From Peromyscus leucopus (Eukaryota > Chordata > Mammalia > Rodentia > Cricetidae), in NCBI RefSeq assembly GCF_004664715.2, contig NC_051075.1:28142832-28206831 (forward strand): a stretch of 64,000 bases of DNA, in the 5' to 3' direction. Shown here piece by piece: positions 12,102-24,719 of the stretch (its first letter is position 1; every line of letters begins with the position of its first letter). The position numbers and the translations under genes were made by a program. The notes beneath the pieces are model-generated. The model did not search any database. It worked only from the letters and a program-made list of their open reading frames with translations, and was not told where the DNA came from.

Positions 12102-12454
12102 CTTATTACACATTTTTTTATACATATTTTCCCCCATATTGTTTTTGTTGGACATTTAAAACTAATATTTTTGTCCTTTTTACTGAATACCATGTTGTAC
12201 ATATTTTTATTTGTCTTATATTTATCTCATGTGGGAAGCACTATTACAGCATTGTATATATCGGAATAATACTATAAAACAGATGATATATTTAATTATT
12301 TTTTAAAAACTGTTAAAAGTTTACAAATGAGAAAAGACACAACAGATCTGAATTATTTGCCTAAAGTTACGTAGCAAGAGTATAATAGAATTAACCAAAT
12401 ACCTTTAGTCTTATTACTGAGCCACATTCATAACAATATTTTCAAAAGCCTACC

Positions 12455-12609
12455 TAGGTTCTGGAGAGATGGATTAATAGGTAAAGTAACCAGCAAGTCT
12501 ACCAAGTTAGTGAATTTTAGGTTCAGGGAGAGACTCTGTCTCTAAAAGTAAGGTGGAAAGAATAGAGGAAGAAACCCAGCATTACCCTCTAGTCTACACA
12601 TCTGCATAC
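12455..12609 (+). repeat. Decayed tRNA-derived SINE (B3/B4/RSINE-like)
   Basis: GGTTCTGGAGAGATGGATTA plus a TTCAGGGAGAGACTCTG-type middle and an ACACATCTGCATACCC tail running into a CA repeat fits an old B-type SINE whose tail seeded the microsatellite. Confidence 0.55.
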
Positions 12610-12632
12610 CCACACACGCACACATACATACA

Positions 12633-12673
<41 letters not shown>
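12610..12673. repeat. (CA)n microsatellite
   Basis: Interrupted then pure CA dinucleotides. The open frame read through it (12553-12783) is low-complexity and not a gene. Confidence 0.97.
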
Positions 12674-12675
<2 letters not shown>

Positions 12676-12699
12676 TATTATATAGATCATGATTTTTTA

Positions 12700-12815
12700 A
12701 CCAGGTGTCATGGTGCACCTGTCATTCCAGCACTCATAAGACTGAATCATTTGGATTTTGAATTTGAAGTTAGCAAGGAGTAGGGAAACTATCTCACCAA
12801 CAATGACAACAATAA
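12700..12815 (+). repeat. Old B1-like SINE fragment
   Basis: 'CCAGGTGTCATGGTGCACCT' then 'TTCCAGCACTCATAAG' is a decayed B1 head in + orientation. Confidence 0.55.
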
Positions 12816-13177
12816 TATCAAAACCTACAGTGGAAGGAGAAAACCAGAGAAGACAAGAGGGAACTCATGTCAGAAGAAAATTTCTTTGGGTTAAGGCAAG
12901 AAGTATACCGCTAACATAATTCTCTCCAACTTTCACCATAAGCACTATAATAAAATGTTTAATGAGAATGTTATATATCCTATAAGCATAGAGATAAAAA
13001 TATATGTCATATTTAAACCATAGATCAACAACATATTTTTATGTATCTCTTATATTTTATAAGTAAAATTAGTGAGAGGATTGCATCAGATTTTCATATG
13101 GAAATATCTAGGATATAGATAACATATGCATTTTGTATGGTATGTCAGTGATAAAATACAGCAATCATATCATTTGT

Positions 13178-13400
13178 GGTGGCTTGAACGAGAATTGCTC
13201 TATAGGCTCATATGTTTGAGAATTGGTCCCCAGGTGGTATACGTCTTTGGGAAGAAATAAGAAGAGGTATGGCCTTGTTGGAGGCGATATATTACTGGGG
13301 GCAGGCTTTGAGATATTTATCTCTGCCTCAAACATGCTTTCTTTTATATTTTGCCTTGGTCATGGTGTTTTATCACAGTAACAGGAATGTAACTAAGACA
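13178..13400 (+). mobile_element. MaLR LTR-like element (MT/ORR1 type)
   Basis: It starts TGTGGTGGCTTGAA and ends GTAACTAAGACA, with 'TGGCCTTGTTGGAGG' and 'CCTTGGTCATGGTGTTTTATC'. These are common landmarks of rodent MaLR LTRs. A shortened copy, and no clear duplication is seen. Confidence 0.65.
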
Positions 13401-14590
13401 ATCACTAACATGTCAACATGAATGTTATACAATTATGTTTCTGGGTATGACAAGGCCGTTGTTAATCTTGAAATCCCAACAGCTGTGGTTATCCACACAT
13501 GATCCTCACAAAATGATATCTAATAACATCCCCTCATTGATTTGGGAAATGATTTATTATAAAATAAAAATATATGTATAGATGATTGGAGTTATATATG
13601 CAAGCTGGAAAAAATAAGTCTATAATGAGAGACTTACTTAAAAACGGCTTTATATAACTCCACATATGGAAATCAGTACCCGTCCAATAGAAGATTGGAT
13701 ATTAGTTTAAGTGTAGAACATATGTATGTGAAGGGTATGGGGAAAAATTCTGAATTTCTATGTATGTTATGTTCTGATTTCAGGACAGGAGAGAGGGAAG
13801 GAAGGGAAGAGATAGAGGGAGTTCCATAAAAAGTAAATAAGTGCTGATGAATTAAGTTGGCTAAAAAAAAAGTTGCAAGAACTTATATAGAGCCAAAGGA
13901 AAGTTGTTTATATAAAAAACATAAACTGTAAGATAGAATGCCTGATATGAACATGGCATAATTTGGCAAAATGTAATCAAGTAGGAACTTTTTCACACAA
14001 TATTAATAATAAGAGTTTGTGATGTAAATACAAACACTAAATTAAAAACCAATGAAAAGTATTACAAGGACAGTAGTTCGGAATTAATAGGTCTCTGATG
14101 GAGTATTTTATAAGTCTCATATTGACAATGAGGAGGTAAAGCCCAATTTAACCTTGAATTTTAAAATTTCATTATTAATGTTTTATTTTAGAATAAGTGC
14201 CCATGCAAAGAAAATAATGCATAACTTCTGTGTCAATAGTAAAGTAGTAGGTAGACATGATCCTTAATATTCAAAGGATTACTACGAAAGTTGGAAAGTG
14301 AAATATTAATTTAATTTCAAGCCAGAAAATAGAAAACAAAACAAAATTTGAAAATTCATAAGAAGTAGTAAATACCATAGAAATGATAGAAATAATAAAT
14401 GATAAAAATAATGTAATGTATACAGATTCAATTTGTATTCACTAAAACACAGTTTAGTTATTGGTGGTCCACAAGACACAACTAGTCACAAAGATTACAA
14501 ATAAAAATACTTCCATAAAATATTAATGAAAGAGTGATATCAATGTTTATAAGCATTATTAAGATAAAGGGTTCTGGAAACAACCATACA
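13401..14590. other. Unique-looking AT-rich DNA
   Basis: About 1.2 kb, very AT-rich. No repeat or gene recognised. Confidence 0.4.
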
Positions 14591-14599
14591 TTGTTTTTC

Positions 14600-14722
14600 T
14601 TGTTGCTGTTTGATACAGGCTTTTACTATATAGACCTGGTGGGTCTCATACTCACTATGTAAATGATGATGGTCTGACTCCTGAGAAATGGGATTGGAAG
14701 AATGTACCACCATGCCTAATAT
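14600..14722 (-). repeat. Old B1/PB1-like SINE
   Basis: 'CACTATGTAAATGATGATGG' and 'TGGGATTGGAAGAATGTACC' resemble a decayed reverse B1 (tail left, head right). Confidence 0.5.
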
Positions 14723-14734
14723 GATTTTTATGGT

Positions 14735-14937
14735 AATTTTTGTGTTTTATTATGTGTACATTTAAGGGAGGCAACCAAGAGTGCTGTGCCTGCAGGGGTC
14801 AGAAAAGAGAGTCAGCTCCCCTGGAACTGTAGTTATAGGCAGTTGAGAACTCCTTCATGCAGTTGCTGGGAAATGAACTTGGGTCTTCTGTAAGAGCAAC
14901 ACACATTCTGAACTGCTGAATCCTCTCTCCAGCCCCA
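14735..14937 (-). repeat. B3/B2-type SINE
   Basis: The right end CCTCTCTCCAGCCCC is the reverse of the GGGGCTGGAGAGAGG head. Further left are CTTGGGTCTTCTGTAAGAGC and CTCCCCTGGAACTGTAGTTA, in B3 order. Confidence 0.8.
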
Positions 14938-15925
14938 CGTCCATTCATAGTTAACTTCTGAGTTTTTCCTCATCCTATCTCAGCCTCAAGAGATGTCTTT
15001 TGAGCTGCAGATAGAGATGTTTTTGATATACTACACATAACCTGGGGGTGCTTATTTTTATCATGCTTTTCATTTCAGAGATATTTGTATTTTTAATGTG
15101 GCAAATCTTTTCATCTTTTTATTTTACAGTTTTAATGGTATGGCTATTATGCAGAAAAAAAACATTACGTACTTGAAAACTATCATAATAATACTGTGTG
15201 TTTGATCAGTAAGTATATGTAAGCACCAAGAAGTCTCTATTAATAGTTATTGGTACAAAACACAGTCAATGTAGTTTTGTGTGGAGTCTTAGTCTTTTAG
15301 GATGATAATCAAAAGTAAATATGGTAAATAAGAATAATATATGATATCTTAAAAGGTGATAAGTGGTGTGGGATAATATTAAAGAAAGAATGAGATGCAG
15401 AACAAGGATGGGAGGCAGTTTACAATGGCAGCATCGATGTTCAGTTTTCTTTTTGAAATGGTGGCATTTGAGCAAATCCATGGAGGAGTGAGGCTGGTGG
15501 TCTTGTGAAACATGACACAGCACAGTTACTACCACCCAGTGTGCAGGGTATGAGTGACAGGGTGAGGGCCAAGCAAAACTGGAGAAAGTTTTCAACATAG
15601 TGGGAGGGGATGGTAAACAAGCACAAAGGCCATTATGATCCCATAAGAACCAGCTTTTCATTCATAAAGAAACTGGAGCTTTTACCAAACAACACAACAA
15701 TGGCAAGTAAGAAAGTCCCTAGCCTTGGGGAAATGTTGTGCATGAGTACTGAGAGATACACTCATGAGCAAAGGCATCTTCCAGAATATGCTATCTCATA
15801 GGAACTCAGAATGATGACACATGGTAAAACTAGAACATTACCTCTTCCTTCCCACAGATCTCCTCCCACTGGCCAACAAAAATGTACTCTTTAAAGACCT
15901 TCTTTTTCTTTTTTTTAACAAGTTG
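14938..15925. other. Unique-looking DNA
   Basis: A 131-residue frame on the - strand (15266-15661) is the longest here. It has no motif, repeat identity or codon pattern I can recognise and is most likely chance. Confidence 0.35.
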
Positions 15926-15929
15926 ATTG

Positions 15930-16095
15930 ACTGATGTGTGTGCCTGTATGGGTATGTGTATATGTGCACATCTGAATACAATTTCTACCATTGGCTCTTT
16001 CCACTACCACATGGGTTCTAGGGATTGAAATCAGATCAGTTCATCAGACTTGGCATCAGGTACCTTTCATTAAGAGATATTTCTAATCAGTCCTC
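15930..16095 (-). repeat. Decayed B-type SINE
   Basis: 'ACCACATGGGTTCTAGGGAT' is the reverse of the conserved B-SINE middle (box B region), with a GTGTGTGCCTGTATGGGTAT tail side. The head is unreadable. Confidence 0.5.
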
Positions 16096-16099
16096 TATT

Positions 16100-16592
16100 T
16101 CTAACATATGTATCATCTTAAGATTGATTATTATAGTTATGCAAAAAGTGGCGAGTGCATCTCTCAATTTTCAATAGAGGAATTTCTTGAAGTAGATGGT
16201 TATTAACCCAAAGACCCACAACTGGAGAAAATGTAGAGAGTGAGAGATGTTGGAGTGCTTAGCTCAGAATAAAATGTCTTTATCATAGCCCTCTAGTCAA
16301 TACTAGGGATATATGCAGAAAAGAAAGATGGAGGTTGTATGGACCGGAGATGGTGCATGATTCTAAGGAAAGAGTATTTTTAGCCTCAGCAGAGCAGATG
16401 CACACATGAACTCATGACTATACCACCACAGACAAGACCTATACTATCTCAAGCCATGACAAAAATTGCAGCATGAAAAAAGGGAAATGTGCACAAAGGT
16501 CCATTCCTATCCATGAAGCTGCTTGCAGTTAATAACTCTGGAAGAGGCAAAATCAACTTTCTTCAATGGAGGGATGTTGGGTGCATCAACCA
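16100..16592. other. Unique-looking DNA
   Basis: No recognisable feature. Confidence 0.35.
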
Positions 16593-16598
16593 CATTGT

Positions 16599-16945
16599 TG
16601 TGTCTGAAGAATTTCTCTCAAGCTCCCAAGTCCTGCCAGTCCCGGAGCCCACTTATAAAATAAACACACAGACTCTTACATTATTTAAACTGCTTGGCCA
16701 CTAGCTCAGGCCTATCATTGTCTAGCTCTTACTCTTATATTTAGCCCATTTCTATTAATCTATACTATGCCACGTGGCTCGTGGCTTATCAGTACCTTAC
16801 ATCTTCCTTGTCCTGGCGGTGGCTCCAGGCAATCTCTCCCTTCCCTTCCTGTTTCCTCAATTCTCCTCTCTGTTAGTCCCTCCTATACTTCCTGCCTGGC
16901 TACTGGCCAATCAGTGTTTATTTATACAGAGCGATATCAACAGCA
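16599..16945 (-). mobile_element. Solo LTR, ERV2 type (family B)
   Basis: A 347-bp unit is flanked by CATTGT at 16593-16598 and 16946-16951. On the - strand it opens TGCTGTTGATATCG and contains TATAAATAAACA, GGCCAGTAGCCAGGCAGGAA and CCACGTGGCATAG, the same order as LTRs at 35989-36358 and 61020-61420. The 6-bp duplication fits class II integration. No internal region is attached. Confidence 0.85.
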
Positions 16946-16998
16946 CATTGTAGCATAGGCCTTGTGCTTAGTAGCTGGCCAACATAAATAGGACTACA

Positions 16999-17002
<4 letters not shown>

Positions 17003-17056
<54 letters not shown>
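17003..17056. repeat. (TG)n microsatellite
   Basis: About 27 TG units without interruption. Confidence 0.98.
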
Positions 17057-17058
<2 letters not shown>

Positions 17059-17339
17059 TTGTTTAGGCTTTGCTTTTTGTTTTTAAGAGGAAAAGAGGAC
17101 ATGGAGTTGGAGGTGAGTTAGGTTTCATCACTTAGTGTGGAATCATAATATTTTCATTTGAGTGGATTGCTGAAATGTAGATGAACAATAGTGCATTCAT
17201 TTGGAGTGTTATTTATTTTACTAGTTTTCTCTGCAACTTGATTAAATAAAATCTATAGCTACTTAATTTATTAAAAGGGCTAGAAACAGGAGTTGTTTTT
17301 CTTTAAAACATTTAATTATTTTTATAATTATTTAATCAG

Positions 17340-17960
17340 TAAGAATTAGCTCAAATTGGTCTGTTGCCTATTTGCCTATGTTTTTTATCTCCTCATTCCA
17401 TTCTCAGATATTCTATGGACTCTAAAGAGAGACAGGATAAAGACTCCAAACATTCTTTGCATTTGTCACCTTGGGTTTTCCTCAGTTTTGTTTCATGTGC
17501 TTCAAAGCTTGGTTATCAGGTCATGCATATGTATGATTGCTGTATCTTTCTGATGAATTGGGCCTTTACCAATTTGGAAACGTTCCACTTTATTTTTGGT
17601 AGTGCTCCTTTTCTGGAAGTCTAGCTTGATTTTTATTAATGTAGCTGCTCCAGCTTTCTATGATCTATATCTATATCTATATCTATATCTATATATATTT
17701 CATTTGCAGGTGATAGACATCTTTATATTTAGTCTGTCACTTATAGCTAAAGTAAATGTAATATGTGTAACAAGATCCTGGTGTTTTAAAATATCAAAGC
17801 CTTTAAATTGAAGAGTCTAGTGAAATTTTAACACACCAATGTTTAGGTTTGTATTTATTTCTGGCAGTTTGCTGGTTTTGGTTTATTACATAATTTTATT
17901 TTATTTTCATGTGATCTTTTTTAAAACATAGTTAGGTGGATTGTTATTTCAATATTTTAT
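17340..17960 (-). mobile_element. Ancient L1 fragment (endonuclease region)
   Basis: On the + strand, 'TGATGAATTGGGCCTTTACC', 'TTCTGGAAGTCTAGCTTG' and 'TTAATGTAGCTGCTCCAGC' follow the reverse of L1 ORF2 endonuclease coding sequence from old L1M/L1P-type elements. No frame is open. An (ATATCT)n stretch lies inside. Confidence 0.55.
17661..17697. repeat. (ATATCT)n microsatellite
   Basis: Hexamer repeated about five times. Confidence 0.9.
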
Positions 17961-18280
17961 TTCATTTTTCTATTGCCATCTCAACAAAATTGACTGGCAT
18001 TAGTTATTTTAGCAGGTGTTCCAGACAGGATTAGAGTATGTGTCCTGAGCTTACTCCATATTTTTATTATTAAATTATAATATTTTATCTGATAATTGCA
18101 GTGTCTGGGTTATCCTAAAATTTGTGTCTTTCAATTATGTGCTTGGTGTTATCATGTTATTTCTTCTTTTCTATCCTAATAAAAGTGGTGATTAACAAAT
18201 ATTGAACAAGAAAATGAACATAAAATGTGAAGACTAATCCACCATCTAAAAATTAATCATTACTTGCTTTAAAGGCAATT

Positions 18281-18291
18281 CTCTCTCTCTT

Positions 18292-18349
<58 letters not shown>

Positions 18350-18596
18350 CTCTCCTCTCTCTTCCTCTCTCCTCCTCCCTCCTCCCTCCTCCCTCCTCCC
18401 TCCTCCCTCCTCCCTCCTCCCTCCTCCCTCCTCCCTCCTCCCTCCTCCCTCCTCCCTCCTCCCTCCTCCCTCCTCCCTCCTCCCTCCTCTCCTCTCTCCT
18501 CTCTCCTCTCTCCTCTCTCCTCTCTCCTCTCTCCTCTCTCCTCTCTCCTCTCTCCTCTCTCCTCTCTCCTCTCTCCTCTCTCCTCTCTCCTCTCTC

Positions 18597-18646
<50 letters not shown>
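18281..18646. repeat. 366-bp pure pyrimidine tract with two heptamer blocks
   Basis: The + strand holds only C and T throughout. The order is (CT)n at 18281-18344, (CCTCCCT)n at about 18366-18488, (CCTCTCT)n at about 18489-18600, and (CT)n to 18646. A B1 SINE starts at its right edge. An open frame through it on the - strand (R/E only) is not a gene. Confidence 0.97.
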
Positions 18647-18651
<5 letters not shown>

Positions 18652-18654
18652 GTT

Positions 18655-18784
18655 TTTTCCAGACAGGGTTTCTCTGTGTAGTTTTGCACCTTTCCTGGAT
18701 CTCGCTCAGTAGATCAGGGTGGTCTTGAACTCACAGAGATCTGCCTGGCTCTGCCTCCCAAGTGCTGGGATTAAAGGCGTGTGC
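18655..18784 (-). repeat. B1 SINE
   Basis: The reverse complement runs from CAGACAGGGTTTCTCTGTG to TGGGATTAAAGGCGTGTGC. The head beyond is replaced by unrelated sequence, so it is slightly 5' truncated. The T/pyrimidine side merges with the CT tract, which may have grown from its tail. Confidence 0.9.
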
Positions 18785-18799
18785 TTGTTCATCTTTAAA

Positions 18800-21085
18800 G
18801 TAAAAATAAATAAATAAATATAATGTAACTGTTTTAGGATATAAGAGATAGAAGTTTTTTAATTCTAGCAGAATTTATGAACCCAATAATATAATTCTTA
18901 ATGATTTAAACATTGAAGTAAGGAAGAACAGTTTTATTACCCTAGGACTGAAAGAATATCCATACTTTATTATCACAGAATTAGTCACCAAAAGCCATCA
19001 CAGAACTAATGGTGAAGAGTTCAGTTTTATATTGTTTTGGAATAATATGGGGGTGCATTATTGATATTGCCATTTGTAACCCGTTCTTCACATTCCCTGT
19101 TGACTGGTAAAACAATCAGAAATGTGACAAATTCACATTATTAGTAGAGTTTGTGATAATTTTCTTTAGTAATTGTCTGGATTATTATCCTGGTAAGCAA
19201 AACAAACTGACTATGGCATATATACTTAAAATTAAACATGAACATAAACATTAAAACTGACACACTGTAGAATGGTATCTAGCTAAGTGCTGCTCTATCA
19301 CCTCTGGTATAAAGGGAGATTCTAGATGAAATACATGTCAATAGGATGTTTATAGAGGGATGTACTTGTTTACATCTATCAGTCTTTACATTTGAAATTG
19401 CTTTTGTTGAGCAAAACTCAATTTTTGAAGACGTAAAGCACAGGAAAAAGTCAACCTTGGTCAATCCGTGGAACATCTATTTAAAAGACTAAAACCAAAC
19501 AAACCCATTGTGGCTACAGAGAAATATGGAGTCATCAGTATGAGTTATCGGAGAGAATTTTTGAAGTTATGATGAAAAAAGATGTTCACTGAATGAAAAT
19601 TCGAAGTTGTGTATAAGTGGAGAGAACAAATAAGATTGGCTAGTTGTAGAGATCATGATGGTGAATTCCTAGAGATGATGGAATTACCAGCACCAAGGTA
19701 CTCAGACTCAGAATCTTGGAAGGGAAATTCCATCAAATAATTTGAAGGCTGGGAAGAAGAGATTATAATTTGTCATTGGGAAGTCTTTGATGATGTAATT
19801 ATACAGTCTCTTTAGAGATATTAAAATAAGCAGAGGAAAGCTGGTAACAAATCAGTCATGGCAGAGACTTACCATAAAATTCTGTAACATTTGTAATGCA
19901 AGGGTACTCAATGAACATTTAATCACTGATACTTGAAAAGTCAATTTAAATGACAAGTACAAAATTGAAATTATGTATACATCTGTAAAACGGAAAAGTA
20001 AGCTAAAGACCAAGACACAAATGCTCATTATGGTCTTCAATTAACCTTTTTTTGTAGTATAGAACATATCTACTTTCTGTTATCCAGGAAGATTAAAACA
20101 ATAAACATTAGTTGTGAAAATAAATTAAAATATTTCTATAAGCATATAGTACACCTGATTTCATAATTGCTGTAAAGAGTAGAATAGTGAATTCCTAGTT
20201 CTATTCAGTCTCTTGGAGCAAAGTTTTTATAGTCATAATAAGATATGACTTAAATTCTTATCTAACATATAATAAATTAAGCATAGTGATTAATTAGCAG
20301 TTCAAAGAAATAAGAACCGATAAGAATAAAATTCCCTATCAATCCATTCTTAGTTTTCATCCTCCGATGCTTGTACTTTCCTTATTCTTTGCTCCCTTGG
20401 AGAGATCAAAGCTATCACTCATATTTTTCCTCTTTAATTTTTAAAAAGATTTTCTTTCCTTGTCACAGTAAAAAATATGTGTACTGATTAGATAGGAGAT
20501 TCAGCTAGAAAACTGGAATCTAATAGTTTTTAACCCTATTGTCAAAAGAATAAAATAATCGACTGTTTGCCATGTTAATTAGTATTTAAGGACAGTGTGA
20601 ATTACCATGCTCAGAAAAGGACCCTAATTTCTCAAACCTCAATTTTCACCAGTAATGTGGGAATTACCAAAGATATTGTTTTGCTGTAACTTAATTTTAT
20701 AATGTGTTATAATTAGATATTTCTTTAATGTTTAGCAAAGATTTGTTCAGCAAATGAAATACCCTTGTTTTATTTTTATTGCCATACTTGAATAATAATA
20801 AACCAAACCTTACTAGTAAGATGTCACAGTTACTTTTTTAAAATTATCTATTTTCAAAACTTCCATATAGTTTAGTGAAGTCACAACAAGTGACATTTTG
20901 TTTCTTAGATATGTGTTCTTCACATTGTAAGAGTGAAATTGATATCCAAGTTGTACAAGAGTCCACAAAATCCAATTAAAGTCCTCATTTATGATATGGT
21001 TTCTTTTCTACTCCTTAGAAACATGACTATCTACACAACTCTCTTTCCTTTGAAGTCATGCTTCTAAATAGATTAATAAGTAAAT
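18800..21085. other. Unique-looking AT-rich DNA, no gene seen
   Basis: About 2.3 kb. Several 60-70 residue frames occur by chance. No repeat identity recognised. Confidence 0.4.
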
Positions 21086-21089
21086 AGTT

Positions 21090-21285
21090 GGCTTGGAACT
21101 GCCTCTACTGAATATACCAGGCTCTGCTGACTCCCCATGGGTGGCCTTATCTTCTCGTAGGAGGGAATAGGGGATGGGTTGGTGGGGGGAGGATGGAGGG
21201 GCGGGAGGAGGGAAGAGGGGGATCTGTGATTGGTATGCAAAATGAATAAAAAGTTTCTTAATAAAAAAAGTCAAATTGAAAAAAA
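21090..21285 (+). mobile_element. L1 3' end fragment (Lx-like)
   Basis: 'CTGCCTCTACTGAATATACC', 'CCCCATGGGTGGCCTTATC', then a G-rich tract at 21160-21220, 'GGTATGCAAAATGAATAAAA' and an A-rich end. Only the last ~200 bp is present, so a short 5'-truncated insertion. Confidence 0.8.
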
Positions 21286-21611
21286 TTAGGCACTGAAGTT
21301 ATATTAATTTTGAGAAAACTGTGTTGGCCTGGAAGCTCTTATTTGAATAATTATTATATCTACAGCTATGAAATATTGTCAGTCAAAGAAATACTGGTGC
21401 TACCCTTTGATGATATTTAAATGCTCAAAAATATATTTCATTCTTCTTAAATGAAGTAATATTGTATCACATTGTTAATGAAGTAGGTCTCTACTTTCTT
21501 TCTAGAAGAAAATGGACATAAAATATTATTATCCAATTTATAATTTCTACAAGCTACACAGAGATGCAACAAACAGACATATCTTGAAATTATTCTTTAA
21601 AAAAATGAGAA

Positions 21612-21780
21612 AGTAGAATGGAAAAATGCCTCAGCCAGTGAGTTTGCATGCATTCAGGCCTGACCTGACTTAACTTTGATCCCTACTACCTAATTTGGTA
21701 GAGGAAAGAACCAGTTCCTACAAGATGTTTTCTTACTTCTACATATGCATGTACCTCAACACGAATACATATAAGAAACT
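21612..21780 (+). repeat. RSINE1/B4-like SINE
   Basis: 'GCCTCAGCCAGTGAGTTTGC', a CCTGACCTGACTTAACTTTGA middle, 'AAGAACCAGTTCCTACAAGA' and a CATATGCATGTACC tail follow RSINE1 order with much divergence. Confidence 0.65.
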
Positions 21781-21956
21781 ATGTTTAAGTGATAAATCAA
21801 TGGCAAAACATCTAACTTGTTCAATTTTGGCTGAACAAAGGACCTAGATTATATACCCATTATTTATTTATTCACATGATTTTTGTCACACAACCCGTGT
21901 ATAATTATGTTTTCCATTAATTTCCACTGTGTTGTAAATAGTAATTTTACTGGTAG

Positions 21957-22357
21957 TTTTGTGTCAACTTGATACAAGCTATGGTAATTTTGGAAAAGGG
22001 AACCCGACTGAGAAATTGCTCCCATTAGGTTCACTGTGGGTTGGCTTGTGGGCAAAACTGTGGCACATTTTTCATGAGTTATGATTGATGTGGAAGGCTC
22101 CAGCTCACTTTGGGGAGTGCCATCCCTGCTCTTGTGGACCAGGATGATAAAAGAAAGCAGACAGCTCAAGCTATGGTAAACAAGCTGGTAAGTAGTAATC
22201 CTCCATGGCTTCTGCTTCAGTTCCTGCCTCCATGTTCCTGGCTTCATGTCGTTTGACGATGGACAAAGTTTTGGAAGTATAAGCCTAATAAACTGTCCCT
22301 CCCCAAGATTCTTTTGGTGACTGTATTTTATCACAGCAATAGAAATCCTAAGACAGT
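21957..22357 (+). mobile_element. MaLR LTR (MTD/ORR1-like)
   Basis: It starts TGGTAGTTTTGTGTCAACTT and ends AATCCTAAGACA. Landmarks are GTGCCATCCCTGCTCTTG, 'CTCCATGGCTTCTGCTTCAG', 'AAGCCTAATAAACTGTCCC' (a polyA signal) and TTTTATCACAGCAATAG. A 156-residue open frame on the opposite strand is incidental. Confidence 0.75.
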
Positions 22358-24700
22358 ATGTTATATAATTAACACTTTATATGCTTCACATTTCTAAAAT
22401 ACAGCTATATAATCTACATTATTTTACATAGATGTTAGTCGCTGCTATTATTTCTGGAGCAAAGAATTTTCAAACTACTTATTTTGGGGTTATAGTGATT
22501 CCAGTGTCTTAATATTGATTGCTTATACACAAGATGGAAGAGGTTATTTTCAGGGTGTCATTGTTTTAGTGGCCTTGTTTAAACTGCTCAGCAAAAAAGG
22601 CCAATGTGAGTGTCTGTTTACTGTGTTATAAATTGCCTGTGTGTTGTGTATTGACATTAGGGACAGACTGAAAAATGCATTCTATAAGGTGAAACTCCTG
22701 GAAGTGTAAATTTCTGAGGTCCTAGAACATCAAATACCCTAGAGAGATCTGCTCTGCCTTGGAATGTAATTTAAGGACTCTGCTCATCATACTGTGGGAG
22801 TTTCTCCTGTCAAACCACATGTGTAAGAGAAAAGAAAATCCCTTTATGTTCTTGATGAAATTCAGGAGGGAAATTAAAGTTTAATTTTACATATAAAAAA
22901 CACAGTGAGCATTTAAATACAAAAATGTAAAGTATGTTTTTATAAAAATTGATTAAAGACAAAATATCAAAGTTTATTCTCTTCTTGATTATAAAATTTG
23001 ATGAAAACTTGATTGCAAAGAAGGATAAGAGTATTTTTCTATTTTTAGTGTGCTGACAAATCTTTCTCTTGAAAATCTTAGAGATTTTTGTGTCTGTGGC
23101 AGTTATCTTCCTTTAAGAAAGACAAGAAGAACAAATACACTTTGTTGAAGTCTATTAAATGTTGCTCCGTCTTGGGAAGAGGTAGAGTTGAATAATTCAC
23201 TTGTCTATATTGAAGTTAGCTTGAAAAGATTTATGAATAAAATACTGACCCAAAATTGTTTCTCTGTGTAACATTTTGTAAGTGTTTTATACAGCCTTGT
23301 TCATTGTAGTATTCTTAATGAAAATCTTCATGTATTTAGTACTTATTTACTGCAGTTTTTAATATTGATAGAAAGGAATGTACCATTTTTTCTTTTATTC
23401 TATTTGTCCTTCTCTGATTCTGGATAGAGAACTTAGAGAGACTTTAACATTCTCTCAGTTTTGTACATTGGCAGACTGGGTCAAGGACTGCCAGGTAACT
23501 GACCCAAGCTCATTAAAATTTATTGCCATAATAATGTACTGGTTATGTACAGAAGACTGGAAACCCTTGATTCACTGTCCAAAGGATATAGGTAATATAC
23601 TTTTAGCTTAAAATGGTTGTGGTGAGCTGCTCACAAAGATGCATCTACATCCTATGATTTTTTTAATTGTGCTGTTTCTGAGTTTCATTAATATCAACTA
23701 AGATGATGAAGACAACAAAGCATTTGATAAGAAAATAATCTTTCTTTCTACAATCACTGATATGGAACTGTGTCTTCAACCTGGGGATAATAATGACAAT
23801 ATCATGCTAAGAATTACTAGGGATAGAAAATTAATAAAGGAAGAAACATATTGAAAAATGCAATTCTCTCACCTCTTGTTTTGTGACTGATATCTGCCAC
23901 CTGTGTTCCCCAACACCTATCTAGACATCATAAAAACAACATTTTGTCTTGTTTATTTAGGATTAGCCTTCTTAATAATCTGGGAACTGTTGTCTAAGAT
24001 CTCACTCAACTAAATAATGATCATGAGGCAAAAGATGAACAAAACAGAGTTCACTGCCTGGATATGTAAACTTTGAGCAATATAATTTGAGTGAATATAA
24101 GACAGACACATTGGAAGTTGGAGATATGCATTAATTATTGGCACCTTGAAAATATTTCAGTACCTTATATACTAACTTACCACTGATTACCTTTTGACCA
24201 GTTATAAAACAGTTTAGTGTTCTGAGCTGTCCATTATCTTTCCAACACATTTCCTGTTTGCTGCAGGTGTCTTTCATCAAGGCCAGTTGCTGGCATTAGA
24301 GGAATGATGTCTGAAAAATGTTAAAGTGCTATTCTAAAGCTTTTCATTTATCTCCCCACTAGTTATGTTTCCCAGCGTTGCTCTATCACCCTAATGCTAA
24401 TGGAGGTTGGGGCTATGTGCAACATGGTGTTAATAAGGTAAAAACATAGAGTATAAATTCTGCCCCTTCAGTCTGTGATAACTTATAAAATGAATAGTAG
24501 CTTTGCATTTTTTTTGGGTAAGCTCCTCTCCTTTATCAAGACTGACATGACAGAAGGTGGAGGAAGGGAAAAGAACTGCAGGAAAGATTCAAAGAACAAA
24601 TGGAATGGACTTTTTAAATCTGTCTTTCTTTGATCATAATTACTTAATTTCTCTCTTCCTTTCCCTGATACCAAACACTTCCTTGCTTTCTCTAAAATTC
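22358..24700. other. Unique-looking AT-rich DNA, no gene seen
   Basis: About 2.3 kb without a repeat or exon I can name. Confidence 0.4.
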
Positions 24701-24719
24701 ATGGCCTCTTTCTCCCCCC

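Noticed and set aside
11735..12202. 155-residue open frame on the - strand
   Set aside because: It is built from a B3 SINE, a B1 SINE and spacer, including the B1 poly-A-side Lys/Gln stretch.
15266..15661. 131-residue - strand frame in unique DNA
   Set aside because: Composition is His/Leu/Ser-rich without a motif, and no splice or conservation evidence is available.
18253..18648. 131-residue R/E-rich open frame
   Set aside because: It is only the reverse of a CT/CCTCCCT microsatellite. Pure low complexity.
21864..22334. 156-residue open frame on the - strand
   Set aside because: It lies fully on the antisense of a MaLR LTR. No motif.
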